64,000 nucleotides of DNA from Streptomyces sp. NBC_01298. GTDB lineage: Bacteria > Actinomycetota > Actinomycetes > Streptomycetales > Streptomycetaceae. The notes under the pieces are model-generated. The model saw only the letters and a program-made list of their open reading frames with translations, made no database searches and had not been told where the DNA came from. Position 1 is the stretch's first letter. The number at the start of each line of letters is the position of its first letter. Location: positions 7,812,001-7,876,000 of the forward strand of contig NZ_CP108414.1 in NCBI RefSeq assembly GCF_035978755.1, in the 5' to 3' direction. The translations under genes were made by a program, and so were the position numbers. Below are positions 18,046-27,403 of this stretch, one piece after another.

Positions 18046-20577
18046 TCAGAGCTGTCCGAGTTCGCCGACCGAGGTGACGCGCAGGACCGCGCGGCCCTCC
18101 TCGTCGGAGGCGGCGAGGTCCACCTCGGCGCTGATGCCCCAGCCATGGTCCCCGTTCGGGTCGGCGAAGGTCTGGCGGACGCGCCACAGGCCGTGCGCCG
18201 CGTCCTCCTCGATCTGGAGCAGCTTGGGGCCGCGCGCGTCGGGACCCGTGCCCAGGTCGTCGTACTCGTCCCAGTAGCCGTCCATGGCCTCGCCCCAGGC
18301 GTCGGCGTCCCAGCCGGAGTCGCCGTCCAGCTCGCCCAGGACGTTGACGTGGTCCAGGGCCGCCAGCTCCACCCGGCGGAACATGGCGTTGCGGACCAGG
18401 ACGCGGAAGGCGCGGGCGTTCGCGGTGACCGGCTTGACCTGGTCGGCCTTCTCCTGGGCCTGCTCCGCCGTCTCCACCTCCGGGTTCGCCAGTTGCTCCC
18501 ACTCGTCGAGCAGGCTGGAGTCGACCTGGCGGACCAGCTCGCCGAGCCACTCGATCAGGTCCTGGAGGTCCTCGGACTTGAGGTCGTCGGGGATGGTGTG
18601 GTCCAGCGCCTTGAAGGCGCCGGCCAGGTAGCGCAGCACGATGCCCTCGGTGCGCGCCAGCTCGTAGTACGAGGTGAACTCGGTGAAGGTCATCGCGCGC
18701 TCGTACATGTCGCGGATGATCGACTTCGGCGAGACCGGGTGGTCACGGACCCACGGGTGGCTCTTGCTGTACACGTCGTACGCGTGCAGGAGGAGCTCTT
18801 CGAGGGGCTTGGGATAGGTGATCTCCTGGAGCCGCTCCATCCGCTCCTCGTACTCGACCCCGTCGGCCTTCATCGCGCCCACGGCCATGCCGCGTTCCTT
18901 GTTCTGCTGGGCCGCGAGGATCTGGCGCGGGTCGTCCAGCGTGGACTCCACCACCGAGACCATGTCCAGCGCGTAGGAAGGGGACTCCGGGTCCAGCAGG
19001 TCGAAGGAGGCCAGCGCGAAGGTGGACAGCGGCTGGTTCAGCGCGAAGTCCTGCTGGAGGTCGACGGTCAGCCGGATCGTGCGGCCCTCGGCGTCCGGGG
19101 TGTCGAGCTTCTCGACGACACCGCCGTCCAGCAGCGAGCGGTAGATGGCGATGGCCCGGCGGATGTGGCGCAGCTGGGCCTTGCGCGGCTCGTGGTTGTC
19201 CTCCAGCAGGTGGCGCATCGCCTTGAAGGCGTCGCCGGGCCGGGCGATGACCGACAGGAGCATGATGTTGGTGACCTTGAAGCGCGAGGTCAGCGCCTCC
19301 GGGTCGGCGCCGATGAGCTTCTCGAAGGTGATGTCCGACCAGGCCACGAAGCCCTCGGGGGCCTTCTTGCGGACCACCTTGCGGCGCTTCTTCGGGTCGT
19401 CGCCGGCCTTGGCGAGGGCCTTCTCGTTCTCGATGACGTGCTCGGGCGCCTGGGCGACCACGTAGCCGGCGGTGTCGAAGCCGGCCCGGCCGGCGCGGCC
19501 GGCGATCTGGTGGAACTCGCGGGCGCGCAGCGTGCGGACCCGGGTGCCGTCGTACTTGGTCAGCGCCGTGAACAGCACGGTGCGGATCGGGACGTTGACG
19601 CCGACGCCGAGGGTGTCGGTGCCGCAGATGACCTTCAGCAGACCGGCCTGGGCCAGCTTCTCCACCAGGCGGCGGTACTTGGGCAGCATGCCCGCGTGGT
19701 GCACGCCGATGCCGTGGCGGACGTAACGGGAGAGGTTCTGGCCGAACTTGGTGGTGAAGCGGAAGTTGCCGATCAGCTCGGCGATCTTGTCCTTCTCCTC
19801 GCGGGTGCACATGTTGATGCTCATCAGCGACTGCGCCCGCTCGACCGCCTGGGCCTGGGTGAAGTGCACGATGTAGACCGGCGCCTGCCGGGTCTCCAGC
19901 AGCTCGGTGATGGTGTCGGTGATCGGCGTGGTGACGTACTCGTACGACAGCGGAACGGGCCGGGTCGCGGAGCGCACCATCGAGGTGGGCCGGCCGGTGC
20001 GCCGGGTCAGGTCCTCCTCGAACCGCTTCATGTCGCCGAGCGTCGCCGACATCAGGATGAACTGCGCCTGCGGCAGCTCCAGGATCGGGATCTGCCAGGC
20101 CCAGCCGCGGTCCGGCTCAGCGTAGAAGTGGAACTCGTCCATCACGACCTGGCCGATGTCGGCGTACTTGCCGTCGCGCAGCGCGATCGAGGCCAGCACC
20201 TCTGCGGTGCAGCAGATCACCGGGGCGTCCGAGTTCACCGATGCGTCGCCGGTCAGCATGCCGACGTTCTCGGTGCCGAAGAGCTTGCACAGGTCGAAGA
20301 ACTTCTCCGAGACCAGCGCCTTGATCGGCGCGGTGTAGAAGGTGACCTTGTCCTGCGCCAGGGCCGTGAAGTGCGCGCCGGCCGCCACCAGGCTCTTGCC
20401 GGAGCCGGTCGGGGTGGAAAGGATCACGTTCGCGCCGGTGACCACCTCCATCAGCGCTTCCTCCTGAGCCGGGTACAGGGTGATGCCCTGGTTCTCCGCC
20501 CACGAGGAGAAAGCCTCGAAGAGGGCGTCGGGGTCGGCGTTCGGCGGGAGCTGATCAATGAGGGTCACACCCCCCAT
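18046..20577 (-). CDS. Ski2-like DEAD/DEAH-box helicase with DUF3516
   Basis: 843 residues from the ATG at 20577; a GTG at 20568 is a possible start. Superfamily 2 motifs: Walker A STPTGSGKSL (about residue 54), TAPIKALVSEKFF, the DExH box as MDEFHFY, motif III LMSATLG, then VGVNVPIRTVLFTALTKYDG and QIAGRAGRAGFD. The C-terminal 400 residues are the DUF3516 accessory region of the actinobacterial Ski2/Mtr4-like proteins. It probably unwinds RNA in decay or ribosome-associated quality control; the target is not known. Confidence 0.93.
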   Translation of the reverse strand: MGGVTLIDQLPPNADPDALFEAFSSWAENQGITLYPAQEEALMEVVTGANVILSTPTGSGKSLVAAGAHFTALAQDKVTFYTAPIKALVSEKFFDLCKLFGTENVGMLTGDASVNSDAPVICCTAEVLASIALRDGKYADIGQVVMDEFHFYAEPDRGWAWQIPILELPQAQFILMSATLGDMKRFEEDLTRRTGRPTSMVRSATRPVPLSYEYVTTPITDTITELLETRQAPVYIVHFTQAQAVERAQSLMSINMCTREEKDKIAELIGNFRFTTKFGQNLSRYVRHGIGVHHAGMLPKYRRLVEKLAQAGLLKVICGTDTLGVGVNVPIRTVLFTALTKYDGTRVRTLRAREFHQIAGRAGRAGFDTAGYVVAQAPEHVIENEKALAKAGDDPKKRRKVVRKKAPEGFVAWSDITFEKLIGADPEALTSRFKVTNIMLLSVIARPGDAFKAMRHLLEDNHEPRKAQLRHIRRAIAIYRSLLDGGVVEKLDTPDAEGRTIRLTVDLQQDFALNQPLSTFALASFDLLDPESPSYALDMVSVVESTLDDPRQILAAQQNKERGMAVGAMKADGVEYEERMERLQEITYPKPLEELLLHAYDVYSKSHPWVRDHPVSPKSIIRDMYERAMTFTEFTSYYELARTEGIVLRYLAGAFKALDHTIPDDLKSEDLQDLIEWLGELVRQVDSSLLDEWEQLANPEVETAEQAQEKADQVKPVTANARAFRVLVRNAMFRRVELAALDHVNVLGELDGDSGWDADAWGEAMDGYWDEYDDLGTGPDARGPKLLQIEEDAAHGLWRVRQTFADPNGDHGWGISAEVDLAASDEEGRAVLRVTSVGELGQL

Positions 20578-20713
20578 CTTGCCTGGCTTCGCCCCGGATC
20601 AGGGAACCGGAGGACAGAAGGAAGATCATCGGCGGTACGCTGTGCCGTCGATGCGGCCCGAACGACACCGTCAACAGGGTCCGACCAGCACACCACCGGG
20701 GCGGGGAACGACC

Positions 20714-21505
20714 ATGATGGGTCCGGCGCACTCACTGTCCGGGGCGGCGGCCTGGCTGGGGGTGGGCGCCGCGGCTGCGGCCGCCGGGCACCCGATGCCC
20801 TGGCCCGTCCTCGTCGTCGGCGCGCTCATCTGCGCCGGAGCGGCCCTCGCCCCCGACCTGGACCACAAGTCGGCGACGATCTCCCGCGCCTTCGGCCCGC
20901 TCTCCCGGGTCCTGTGCGAGGTGGTCGACAAGATCTCCTACGGGGTCTACAAGGCGACCCGCTCGCCGCGCGACGCCCGCCGCACCGGAGGTCACCGCAC
21001 CCTGACCCACACCTGGGTCTGGGCCGTCCTGATCGGCGCCGGTTCCTCCGCGATCGCCGTCACCGCGGACCGGTGGGGCGTCCTCGCCCTCCTCTTCGTC
21101 CACCTGGTCCTCGCCGTCGAAGGCCTGCTGTGGCGGGCCGCCCGCATGTCCAGCGACATCCTGGTCTGGCTGCTCGGCGCGACCAGCGCCTGGATACTGG
21201 CCGGCGTGCTCGACCAGCCCGGCAACGGCTCCGACTGGCTCTTCACCGCCCCCGGCCAGGAATACCTGTGGCTCGGCATCCCGATCGTGCTCGGCGCACT
21301 GGTCCACGACATCGGCGACGCCCTGACCGTCTCCGGCTGCCCGATCCTGTGGCCCCTGCCCATCGGGGGCAAGCGCTGGTACCCGATCGGCCCGCCGAAG
21401 ATGATGCGCTTCCGTGCCGGCAGCTGGGTGGAGCTGAAGGTCCTCATGCCCGTCTTCATGCTCCTCGGCGGAGTGGGCGGAGCCTCGGCCCTCGGCTTCT
21501 TCTGA
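20714..21505 (+). CDS. Membrane-bound metal-dependent hydrolase (YdjM/DUF457 type)
   Basis: 263 residues from the ATG at 20714 (a second ATG at 20717), with CGGGGAACG upstream. Residues 2-10 (MGPAHSLSGAAAW), PDLDHK, and the GGHRTLTHTW and VHDIGDALT segments supply the His/Asp metal ligands of this family. At least four hydrophobic helices lie between and after them. The family is annotated as LexA-regulated or membrane-bound hydrolase; the substrate is unknown. It diverges from the DUF3516 helicase. Confidence 0.85.
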   Translation: MMGPAHSLSGAAAWLGVGAAAAAAGHPMPWPVLVVGALICAGAALAPDLDHKSATISRAFGPLSRVLCEVVDKISYGVYKATRSPRDARRTGGHRTLTHTWVWAVLIGAGSSAIAVTADRWGVLALLFVHLVLAVEGLLWRAARMSSDILVWLLGATSAWILAGVLDQPGNGSDWLFTAPGQEYLWLGIPIVLGALVHDIGDALTVSGCPILWPLPIGGKRWYPIGPPKMMRFRAGSWVELKVLMPVFMLLGGVGGASALGFF

Positions 21506-21556
21506 CAGGCGGGCCCGCTCGCCGGGCCGCCGGCCGATCCCGTTCCGGTCACCGGA

Positions 21557-21952
21557 CTACGTCAGGACGAGAGGCACGGTGATGGTGAGATGGCCGTCGC
21601 TGGTCGCCGCAGTGGCGGAAAGAGCGTTCATACGTGCCGCGAGGTGGCCGATCACCCGGCTGGTCAGCTCCTCGTCCCAATGCGCCGTGCCTTCCGGCGG
21701 CAGGCGCATCTCCTCCACGGCCGGCGGGCTGCCACCCAGATAGCGCGCGGTGTCCTTGTTGACGACCCAGCAGGACAGTGCGATCTTGACCTGCCCGGGT
21801 GCCGCCCACTGCGCCCGCACGTGGGCGCACATGCTGAAGTCGTCCCCGCCGAGTGAGACCGTGGTGGAGAACGACCTGCCCCGGGGGTATCGCCGCACCA
21901 GCTCGAGTACCGCTGGTTCCACAACGGCTCGCGCCATGGGTTCCGTGAACAC
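21557..21952 (-). CDS. Hypothetical protein
   Basis: 131 residues from a GTG at 21952, with GGGGGG 6 nt upstream; a TTG at 21982 is an alternative. It is a small soluble protein with a beta-rich middle (SFSTTVSLGGDDFSMCAHVRAQW, VKIALSCWVVN) and a C-terminal strand (HLTITVPLVLT). No family is recognised. It stands alone between the hydrolase and the ABC exporter pair. Confidence 0.65.
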   Translation of the reverse strand: MFTEPMARAVVEPAVLELVRRYPRGRSFSTTVSLGGDDFSMCAHVRAQWAAPGQVKIALSCWVVNKDTARYLGGSPPAVEEMRLPPEGTAHWDEELTSRVIGHLAARMNALSATAATSDGHLTITVPLVLT

Positions 21953-22138
21953 CGTCCGCCCCCCGTCCGACCCGGCCTTCAATATCCCAGATGGGTCCCG
22001 CGTCGGATAGACCCGGCCAGGAGCCCCCGGCAGGCCCCACGTGGGGCCAGTAGGTCCGGTTCCTCACCACGCGCAGCGGGGCCGTCCGCCGGCCCTGGAC
22101 CACGTAGGCGGGTCCAGGGCCAGGCGGCCCGGCGCCGG

Positions 22139-23920
22139 TCAGCCGTGCCAGGAGCGCCACAGAGCGGCGTACGCGCCGTCGGCCTCGACCAGGGCGTCGT
22201 GCGAGCCGAGCTCGGTGATGCGGCCGCCCTCGACCACCGCGATCACGTCCGCGTCGTGCGCGGTGTGCAGCCGGTGCGCGATCGCGATCACCGTCCGGCC
22301 GTCCAGCACCCGGGCCAGCGAGCGCTCCAAATGCCGTGCCGCACGCGGGTCCAGCAGCGAGGTGGCCTCGTCCAGCACCAGCGTGTGCGGATCGGCCAGC
22401 ACCAGCCGGGCCAGCGCGATCTGCTGCGCCTGCGCCGGGGTCAGCGCCGAGGCGCCCGAGCCGACCTCGGTGTCCAGACCGGCGTCCAGCGCCCGCGCCC
22501 AGCCCTCCGCGTCGACCGCGCCGAGCGCCGCCCACAGCTCGGCGTCACCCGCCTCCGTACGAGCCAGCCGCAGGTTGTCCCGCAGGGAGCCCACGAACAC
22601 GTGGTGCTCCTGGTTGACCAGGGCCACGTGCTCGCGCACCCGCTCCGCGGGCATCTGCGACAGTCGCGCCCCGCCGAGGGTGATCTCACCGGTCCGCGGC
22701 GCGTAGATGCCCGCCAGGAGCCGCCCCAGCGTGGACTTGCCCGCGCCCGAGGGCCCCACCAGCGCCATCCGGGTGCCCGGCGGCACCGACATCGACACCT
22801 GGTGCAGTACGTCGACGCCCTCCCGGTATCCGAAGTGCACCCGGTCGGCCCGGACGTCCCGGCCGTCGGGGGAGACGCCGGCGTCGCCCGCGTCGGGCTC
22901 GATCTCCCGCACGCCCACCAGCCGGGCCAGCGAGACCTGCGCGATCTGGAGCTCGTCGTACCAGCGCAGGATCAGACCGATCGGGTCGACCATCATCTGC
23001 GCGAGCAGGGCGCCCGTGGTCAGCTGCCCCACCGACATCCAGCCCTGGATCACGCAGTACCCGCCGATCATCAGGACGGAGCCGAGGATCGTCACGTAGG
23101 TGACGTTGACGACGGGGAAGAGGACCGTGCGCAGGAACAGCGTGTACCGCTCCCACGCCGTCCACTCCTTGATCCGCCGCTCCGACAGCTCGATCCGGCG
23201 CCCGCCCAGGCGGTGCGCCTCGATGGTGCGGCCCGCGTCCACCGTCTCGGTGAGCACGGCCGCGACCGCCGCGTACCCCGCCGCCTCGGACCGGTAGGCC
23301 CGGGGCGCCCGCTTGAAGTACCAGCGGCAGCCGATCACCAGCACCGGCAGCGCCACCAGCGCGGCGAGCGCCAGCGGCGGCGCGGTCAGGGCGAGCGCCC
23401 CGTAGAGCAGGCTCGCCCACACCACACCGATGGCCAGCTGCGGTACGGCCTCGCGCATGGCGTTGGCCAGCCGGTCGATGTCCGTGGTGATCCGCGACAG
23501 CAGGTCACCGGTTCCCGCGCGCTCCAGCACGCCCGGCGGCAGGCCCACCGACCGCACGAGGAAGTCCTCGCGCAGGTCGGCCAGCATCTCCTCGCCTAGC
23601 ATCGCCCCGCGCAGCCGGACCAGCCGCACGAACACGGTCTGGATCCCGAGCGCCAGGGCGAACAGCAGCCCCACCCGGCCCAGATGGAGGTCGCGCGCCC
23701 CTTCCGAGAGCCGGTCCACGACCTGGCCCAGCAGGTACGGGCCGACCATGGAAGCGATCACCGCGACCGTGTTGACCCCCACCAGGACCAGGAAGGCCCG
23801 CCGGTGGCGGCGGAACAGGCCGCGCACGTAGTCCCGTACCGTCGCGGAGCTGCCCACGGGCAGGGTCGCGGCCGTTTCCGGGGCGGCCGGATCGTAGTCC
23901 GGCGGCGCCACGCCGATCAT
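22139..23920 (-). CDS. ABC exporter half-transporter with catalytically complete Walker motifs
   Basis: 593 residues from the ATG at 23920; its ATGA overlaps the stop of the upstream partner. Six-helix type IV exporter domain (residues about 30-320), then the nucleotide-binding domain: Walker A GPSGAGKST (about 387), Q-loop NQEHHVF, Walker B HTLVLDEAT, H-loop IAHRL (about 548). The signature LSGGQ is changed to LTPAQ (about 497). This pairs with a partner that lacks Walker A but keeps LSGGQ, so only one composite ATP site can be complete. Export substrate unknown. Confidence 0.93.
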   Translation of the reverse strand: MIGVAPPDYDPAAPETAATLPVGSSATVRDYVRGLFRRHRRAFLVLVGVNTVAVIASMVGPYLLGQVVDRLSEGARDLHLGRVGLLFALALGIQTVFVRLVRLRGAMLGEEMLADLREDFLVRSVGLPPGVLERAGTGDLLSRITTDIDRLANAMREAVPQLAIGVVWASLLYGALALTAPPLALAALVALPVLVIGCRWYFKRAPRAYRSEAAGYAAVAAVLTETVDAGRTIEAHRLGGRRIELSERRIKEWTAWERYTLFLRTVLFPVVNVTYVTILGSVLMIGGYCVIQGWMSVGQLTTGALLAQMMVDPIGLILRWYDELQIAQVSLARLVGVREIEPDAGDAGVSPDGRDVRADRVHFGYREGVDVLHQVSMSVPPGTRMALVGPSGAGKSTLGRLLAGIYAPRTGEITLGGARLSQMPAERVREHVALVNQEHHVFVGSLRDNLRLARTEAGDAELWAALGAVDAEGWARALDAGLDTEVGSGASALTPAQAQQIALARLVLADPHTLVLDEATSLLDPRAARHLERSLARVLDGRTVIAIAHRLHTAHDADVIAVVEGGRITELGSHDALVEADGAYAALWRSWHG

Positions 23921-25815
23921 GCGGATTCCTCGATCTCTGTCAGTACGGATTCCAGCCGCGGGAGCCGCTGTTCTTCCTCGGTGCGCTGTTCTTCCTCGGT
24001 CTGGCGGGTGACGACCGACCGGTAGCGGGGGTCGCCGTGCAGCAGCTCGCGGTGCGTGCCGCTCGCCGCCGCCTTGCCCCCGTGGATCAGGACGACCAGG
24101 TCGGCGCGGTCCAGCAGCAGCGGCGAGGACGCCAGCACCACCGTCGTGCGACCGGAGCGCAGGGCGGAGATCCCGTCCGCGATCCGGGCCTCGGTGTGCG
24201 AGTCGACCGCCGAGGTCGGCTCGTCCAGCACCAGCACCTCGGGGTCGGTCACCAGGGACCGCGCCAGCGCCAGCCGCTGTCGCTGCCCGCCGGAGAGCGA
24301 GCGGCCGCGCTCGGTGATCCTGGCGTCCATCGGGTCGTCCACCCCGTCCGGGGCGGACTGCAGGAGGGCGTCCAGTACGTCCGCGCACTGGGCCGCCGCG
24401 AGCGCCGCCGGCGGTGCGACCGCACCGGACGCCGGTACGTCGAACAGCTCGCGCAGCGTCCCGGACAGCAGGACCGGATCCTTGTCCTGTACGAGGACCA
24501 GCTCGCGCGCGGTGGCGAGCGCGAGCTCGTCCAGCGCGACCCCGCCCAGCAGGACGGAGGGCCCGGTCGCGGCGTCCATCGGGTGCCCGCCCAGGCGCTC
24601 GGCGAGCCGGCCCGCCAGGTCGGGGTCCCCGCACACCACGGCGGTGAGCCGGCCCGCCGGGACCAGCAGCCCGGTCTCGGGGTCGTACAGGTCAGCGCCG
24701 GGGGCCGGGGCCCGCGGCACCTCGGTGGCGACGGCCGGCTCGGCGGCGACCACGGACTGCGCGCCGACCTCCGCCTCCGCACCGACTTCCGCCTCCGCAC
24801 CGGCATCCGCCATCGCGCCGGTCCGCGTCAGCGACAGCACCCGCGCCGCCCGCTTGGCGGAGGGGCGGGAGAAGGAGTACGCCATCGCGATCTCCTCGAA
24901 GTGCCGCAGCGGGTAGAGCATGGTCGCCACCGCGCTGAACGCGGCGACGAGTTCGCCGACGTCCAGCCGGCCGTCCAGCACGAGCGAGGATCCGTACCAG
25001 ACCACCGTGACCAGCAGGCCGCCCGGCAGCAGCACCTGGATCGCGGAGATCAGCGCCCACATCCGGGCGCTGTGCACGGCGGCCTCGCGGACCTGCTGCG
25101 AGGCCTCGCGATAGCGGCCGAGGAACAGTTCCTCGCCGCCGATGCCGCGCAGCACCCGCAGCCCCGCCACGGTGTCCGAGGCCAGCTCGGTGGCCTTGCC
25201 CGCCTTCTCCCGCTGGACGTCCGCGCGCCGGGTGGCGCGCGGCAGCAGGGGAAGGACGGCCAGGGCGAGCACCGGCATGCCGACGGCCACGACCACGCCG
25301 ATCGTCGGCGCGTAGAAGAGCAGGACGACACAGCCGATGACCAGGCTCAGCGCGGCGGCCAGGAAGCGGGAGACCGCCTCGACGAACCAGCCGATCTTCT
25401 CCACGTCGCCCGTGGACACCGCCACCACCTCGCCCGCCGCTACCCGCCGGGTCAGGGCGGAGCCCAGCTCGGCGGTCTTGCGGGCGAGCAGCTGCTGGAC
25501 CCGCGCGGCGGCGGTGATCCAGTTGGTGACGGCCGTACGGTGCAGCATCGCGTCGCCGAGCGAGATCGCGACGCCGAGCAGCGCGATCAGTCCGCCGACC
25601 CACAGCAGCCGGCGGCCGTCGCCGTCCACGACGGCGTCGATGCCCAGGCCCACGGTGTACGGCAGCCCCGCGATGCCGCCGAAGTGGAGCAGCCCCCAGC
25701 CCAGGCTTTTGGCCTGTCCGCCGAGTTGGCCCCGCCCCAGCCACCAGAGGAAGCGGGGGCCGGAGCGAGCATCGGGTACCCCTGGGTCCGGATACGGAAG
25801 ATCGCTGATCTGCAT
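23917..25815 (-). CDS. ABC exporter half-transporter lacking Walker A
   Basis: 632 residues from the ATG at 25815. The membrane domain is normal (residues about 20-320). A repeat-rich linker (GAEAEV units, about 345-370) joins it to a nucleotide-binding domain where Walker A is replaced by VVCGDPDLAGRL (about 392), with no GKS/T. The Q-loop (LVQDKD), signature LSGGQRQRLALAR (about 508) and Walker B VLVLDEPTSAVD are intact, but the H-loop His is lost (VVLASSP). It should form a heterodimer with the downstream gene, supplying the signature for the single working site. First gene of the two-gene operon. Confidence 0.92.
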   Translation of the reverse strand: MQISDLPYPDPGVPDARSGPRFLWWLGRGQLGGQAKSLGWGLLHFGGIAGLPYTVGLGIDAVVDGDGRRLLWVGGLIALLGVAISLGDAMLHRTAVTNWITAAARVQQLLARKTAELGSALTRRVAAGEVVAVSTGDVEKIGWFVEAVSRFLAAALSLVIGCVVLLFYAPTIGVVVAVGMPVLALAVLPLLPRATRRADVQREKAGKATELASDTVAGLRVLRGIGGEELFLGRYREASQQVREAAVHSARMWALISAIQVLLPGGLLVTVVWYGSSLVLDGRLDVGELVAAFSAVATMLYPLRHFEEIAMAYSFSRPSAKRAARVLSLTRTGAMADAGAEAEVGAEAEVGAQSVVAAEPAVATEVPRAPAPGADLYDPETGLLVPAGRLTAVVCGDPDLAGRLAERLGGHPMDAATGPSVLLGGVALDELALATARELVLVQDKDPVLLSGTLRELFDVPASGAVAPPAALAAAQCADVLDALLQSAPDGVDDPMDARITERGRSLSGGQRQRLALARSLVTDPEVLVLDEPTSAVDSHTEARIADGISALRSGRTTVVLASSPLLLDRADLVVLIHGGKAAASGTHRELLHGDPRYRSVVTRQTEEEQRTEEEQRLPRLESVLTEIEESA

Positions 25816-26056
25816 GACGCCCCATGACTGGTCGAGAGTTCCAAACCGTGCAAGGTTCGCGTTCCGGACCGGTACGGGGCAATCGATTTTCCGTCGGCCG
25901 GAGCTCTGCGCCGCAGGCTCTGCTCACCCGGCGAGCGCGAACCGTCCTTCATTGCGGCCGTGTTGCAGGTTCATGGCCATCCGGGCGAGGAGGTTCCCGC
26001 AGGTGGGGCCCGGCTTCTACGGTCCGTCGGGAATCACGACCAAGGAGTGTCCCGCC

Positions 26057-27370
26057 ATGCCCCTCGACCTGTCGGACGAGAGCCAGTACGACCGTGCGCG
26101 CCTGCGGCAGTGGGCGCGTGGCCGCGCCCGCTCCTCCGGGGTGGACCGCCGCGACCTGCTGAAGCTGTTCGCTGCGGGGGCCGCGGCCGGATCCCTGGGC
26201 CTGGGCGCCGCCGGAACCGCCGAAGCCTCCGCAACGGGCGCGGCCGAAAAGGGCGGAGCCGCCGGAGCCGCCGCCGCGCCGACCGCCGCCGCGCCCGGGA
26301 CCGTGAAGCCGCTGCCGCCGGAGCTGTTCACCATCCGGGGCACCAACGCGGAGACGAACTTCGCCGCCCTGCGCGACACGGGCCCCCTGACCCCCATCGA
26401 CCGGTTCTTCGTACGCAACCACACCGTCACCCCGCGCCTCGACGCGCACGACTGGCGGCTGAAGGTGTGGGGCGACGCCCTGACCGGCGGGCCGGTCGAG
26501 TTCTCCTACGACCAGCTGCGCGCGCTGCCTGCCGTCGAGCGGACCCTGTTCATCGAGTGCGCGGGCAACGGCCGGAGCTTCTACACCACCCAGCAGGGGC
26601 AGCAGGTGACCGGGACCGCGTGGACCCTCGGCGCGATCGGCGTGGCGCGCTGGCGCGGCGCCCGGCTGTCCGACGTCCTCAGGCGCGCGGGCCTGGCCCG
26701 CGGGGCCGTGGACGTACTGCCCCGCGGGCTGGACGACGAGGTTGTTACGAACGGGGTGAACCTGGGCCGGGTGCGGCGCCCGCTGCCCGTGTCCAAGGCC
26801 CTCGACGACGTGATCCTCGCGTACGAGATGAACGGCGAGCCGCTGCCGCCCGACCACGGCGGTCCGGTCCGGGTGGTCGTACCGAGCTGGATCGGGATCT
26901 CCTCGATCAAGTGGGTCGGGGACATCGAGGTGAGCGGGCAGCCCCTCTACACACCGTGGAACACCGACCTGTACCGGCTCTTCGGGCCCGACCAGCCTCC
27001 GCAGGGCAGCGCCCCGCTGACCCGCCAGACCCTCAAGAGCGCCTTCGAGCTGGAGCACGGTGCGACCGTCCCGGCCCACCGGACGCGGCTGCTGACCGGG
27101 CGCTCGTGGTCGGGCGCGGCGGCCGTGCACCGGGTGGAGGTCAGTACCGACGGCGGGGTCCGCTGGCAGCGGGCCCGGCTGCACGATGCCCCGCACCGGG
27201 GCGGCTGGGTGCGCTGGTCACTGCCGTGGACCCCGCGGGCCACCGGTCCGACCGCGCTGCTCGCACGGGCCACCGACACCACCGGACGGACGCAGCCGGC
27301 GACCACGCCCCACAACACGCAGGGCTACCTGTTCGACGCGGTGGTGCACCACCAGGTCACCGTGGTCTGA
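26057..27370 (+). CDS. Tat-exported molybdopterin-dependent sulfite-oxidase-like enzyme
   Basis: 437 residues from the ATG at 26057, with AAGGAG 9 nt upstream. The Tat signal has the twin Arg at residues 31-32 (DRRDLLKLFAAGAA) and an Ala/Gly hydrophobic core, so export of the folded cofactor-loaded protein is expected. The oxidoreductase molybdopterin-binding domain carries the Mo-ligand Cys in ECAGNGRS (Cys168) and the GGPVRVVVPSWIGISSIKW block. A C-terminal Mo-co dimerisation domain follows. No heme domain is present. It could oxidise sulfite or a related oxoanion outside the membrane; the electron acceptor is unknown. Confidence 0.92.
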   Translation: MPLDLSDESQYDRARLRQWARGRARSSGVDRRDLLKLFAAGAAAGSLGLGAAGTAEASATGAAEKGGAAGAAAAPTAAAPGTVKPLPPELFTIRGTNAETNFAALRDTGPLTPIDRFFVRNHTVTPRLDAHDWRLKVWGDALTGGPVEFSYDQLRALPAVERTLFIECAGNGRSFYTTQQGQQVTGTAWTLGAIGVARWRGARLSDVLRRAGLARGAVDVLPRGLDDEVVTNGVNLGRVRRPLPVSKALDDVILAYEMNGEPLPPDHGGPVRVVVPSWIGISSIKWVGDIEVSGQPLYTPWNTDLYRLFGPDQPPQGSAPLTRQTLKSAFELEHGATVPAHRTRLLTGRSWSGAAAVHRVEVSTDGGVRWQRARLHDAPHRGGWVRWSLPWTPRATGPTALLARATDTTGRTQPATTPHNTQGYLFDAVVHHQVTVV

Positions 27371-27403
27371 CCGGAACGGCCGAGCGGGCCGCGCCACCCG
27401 CCC

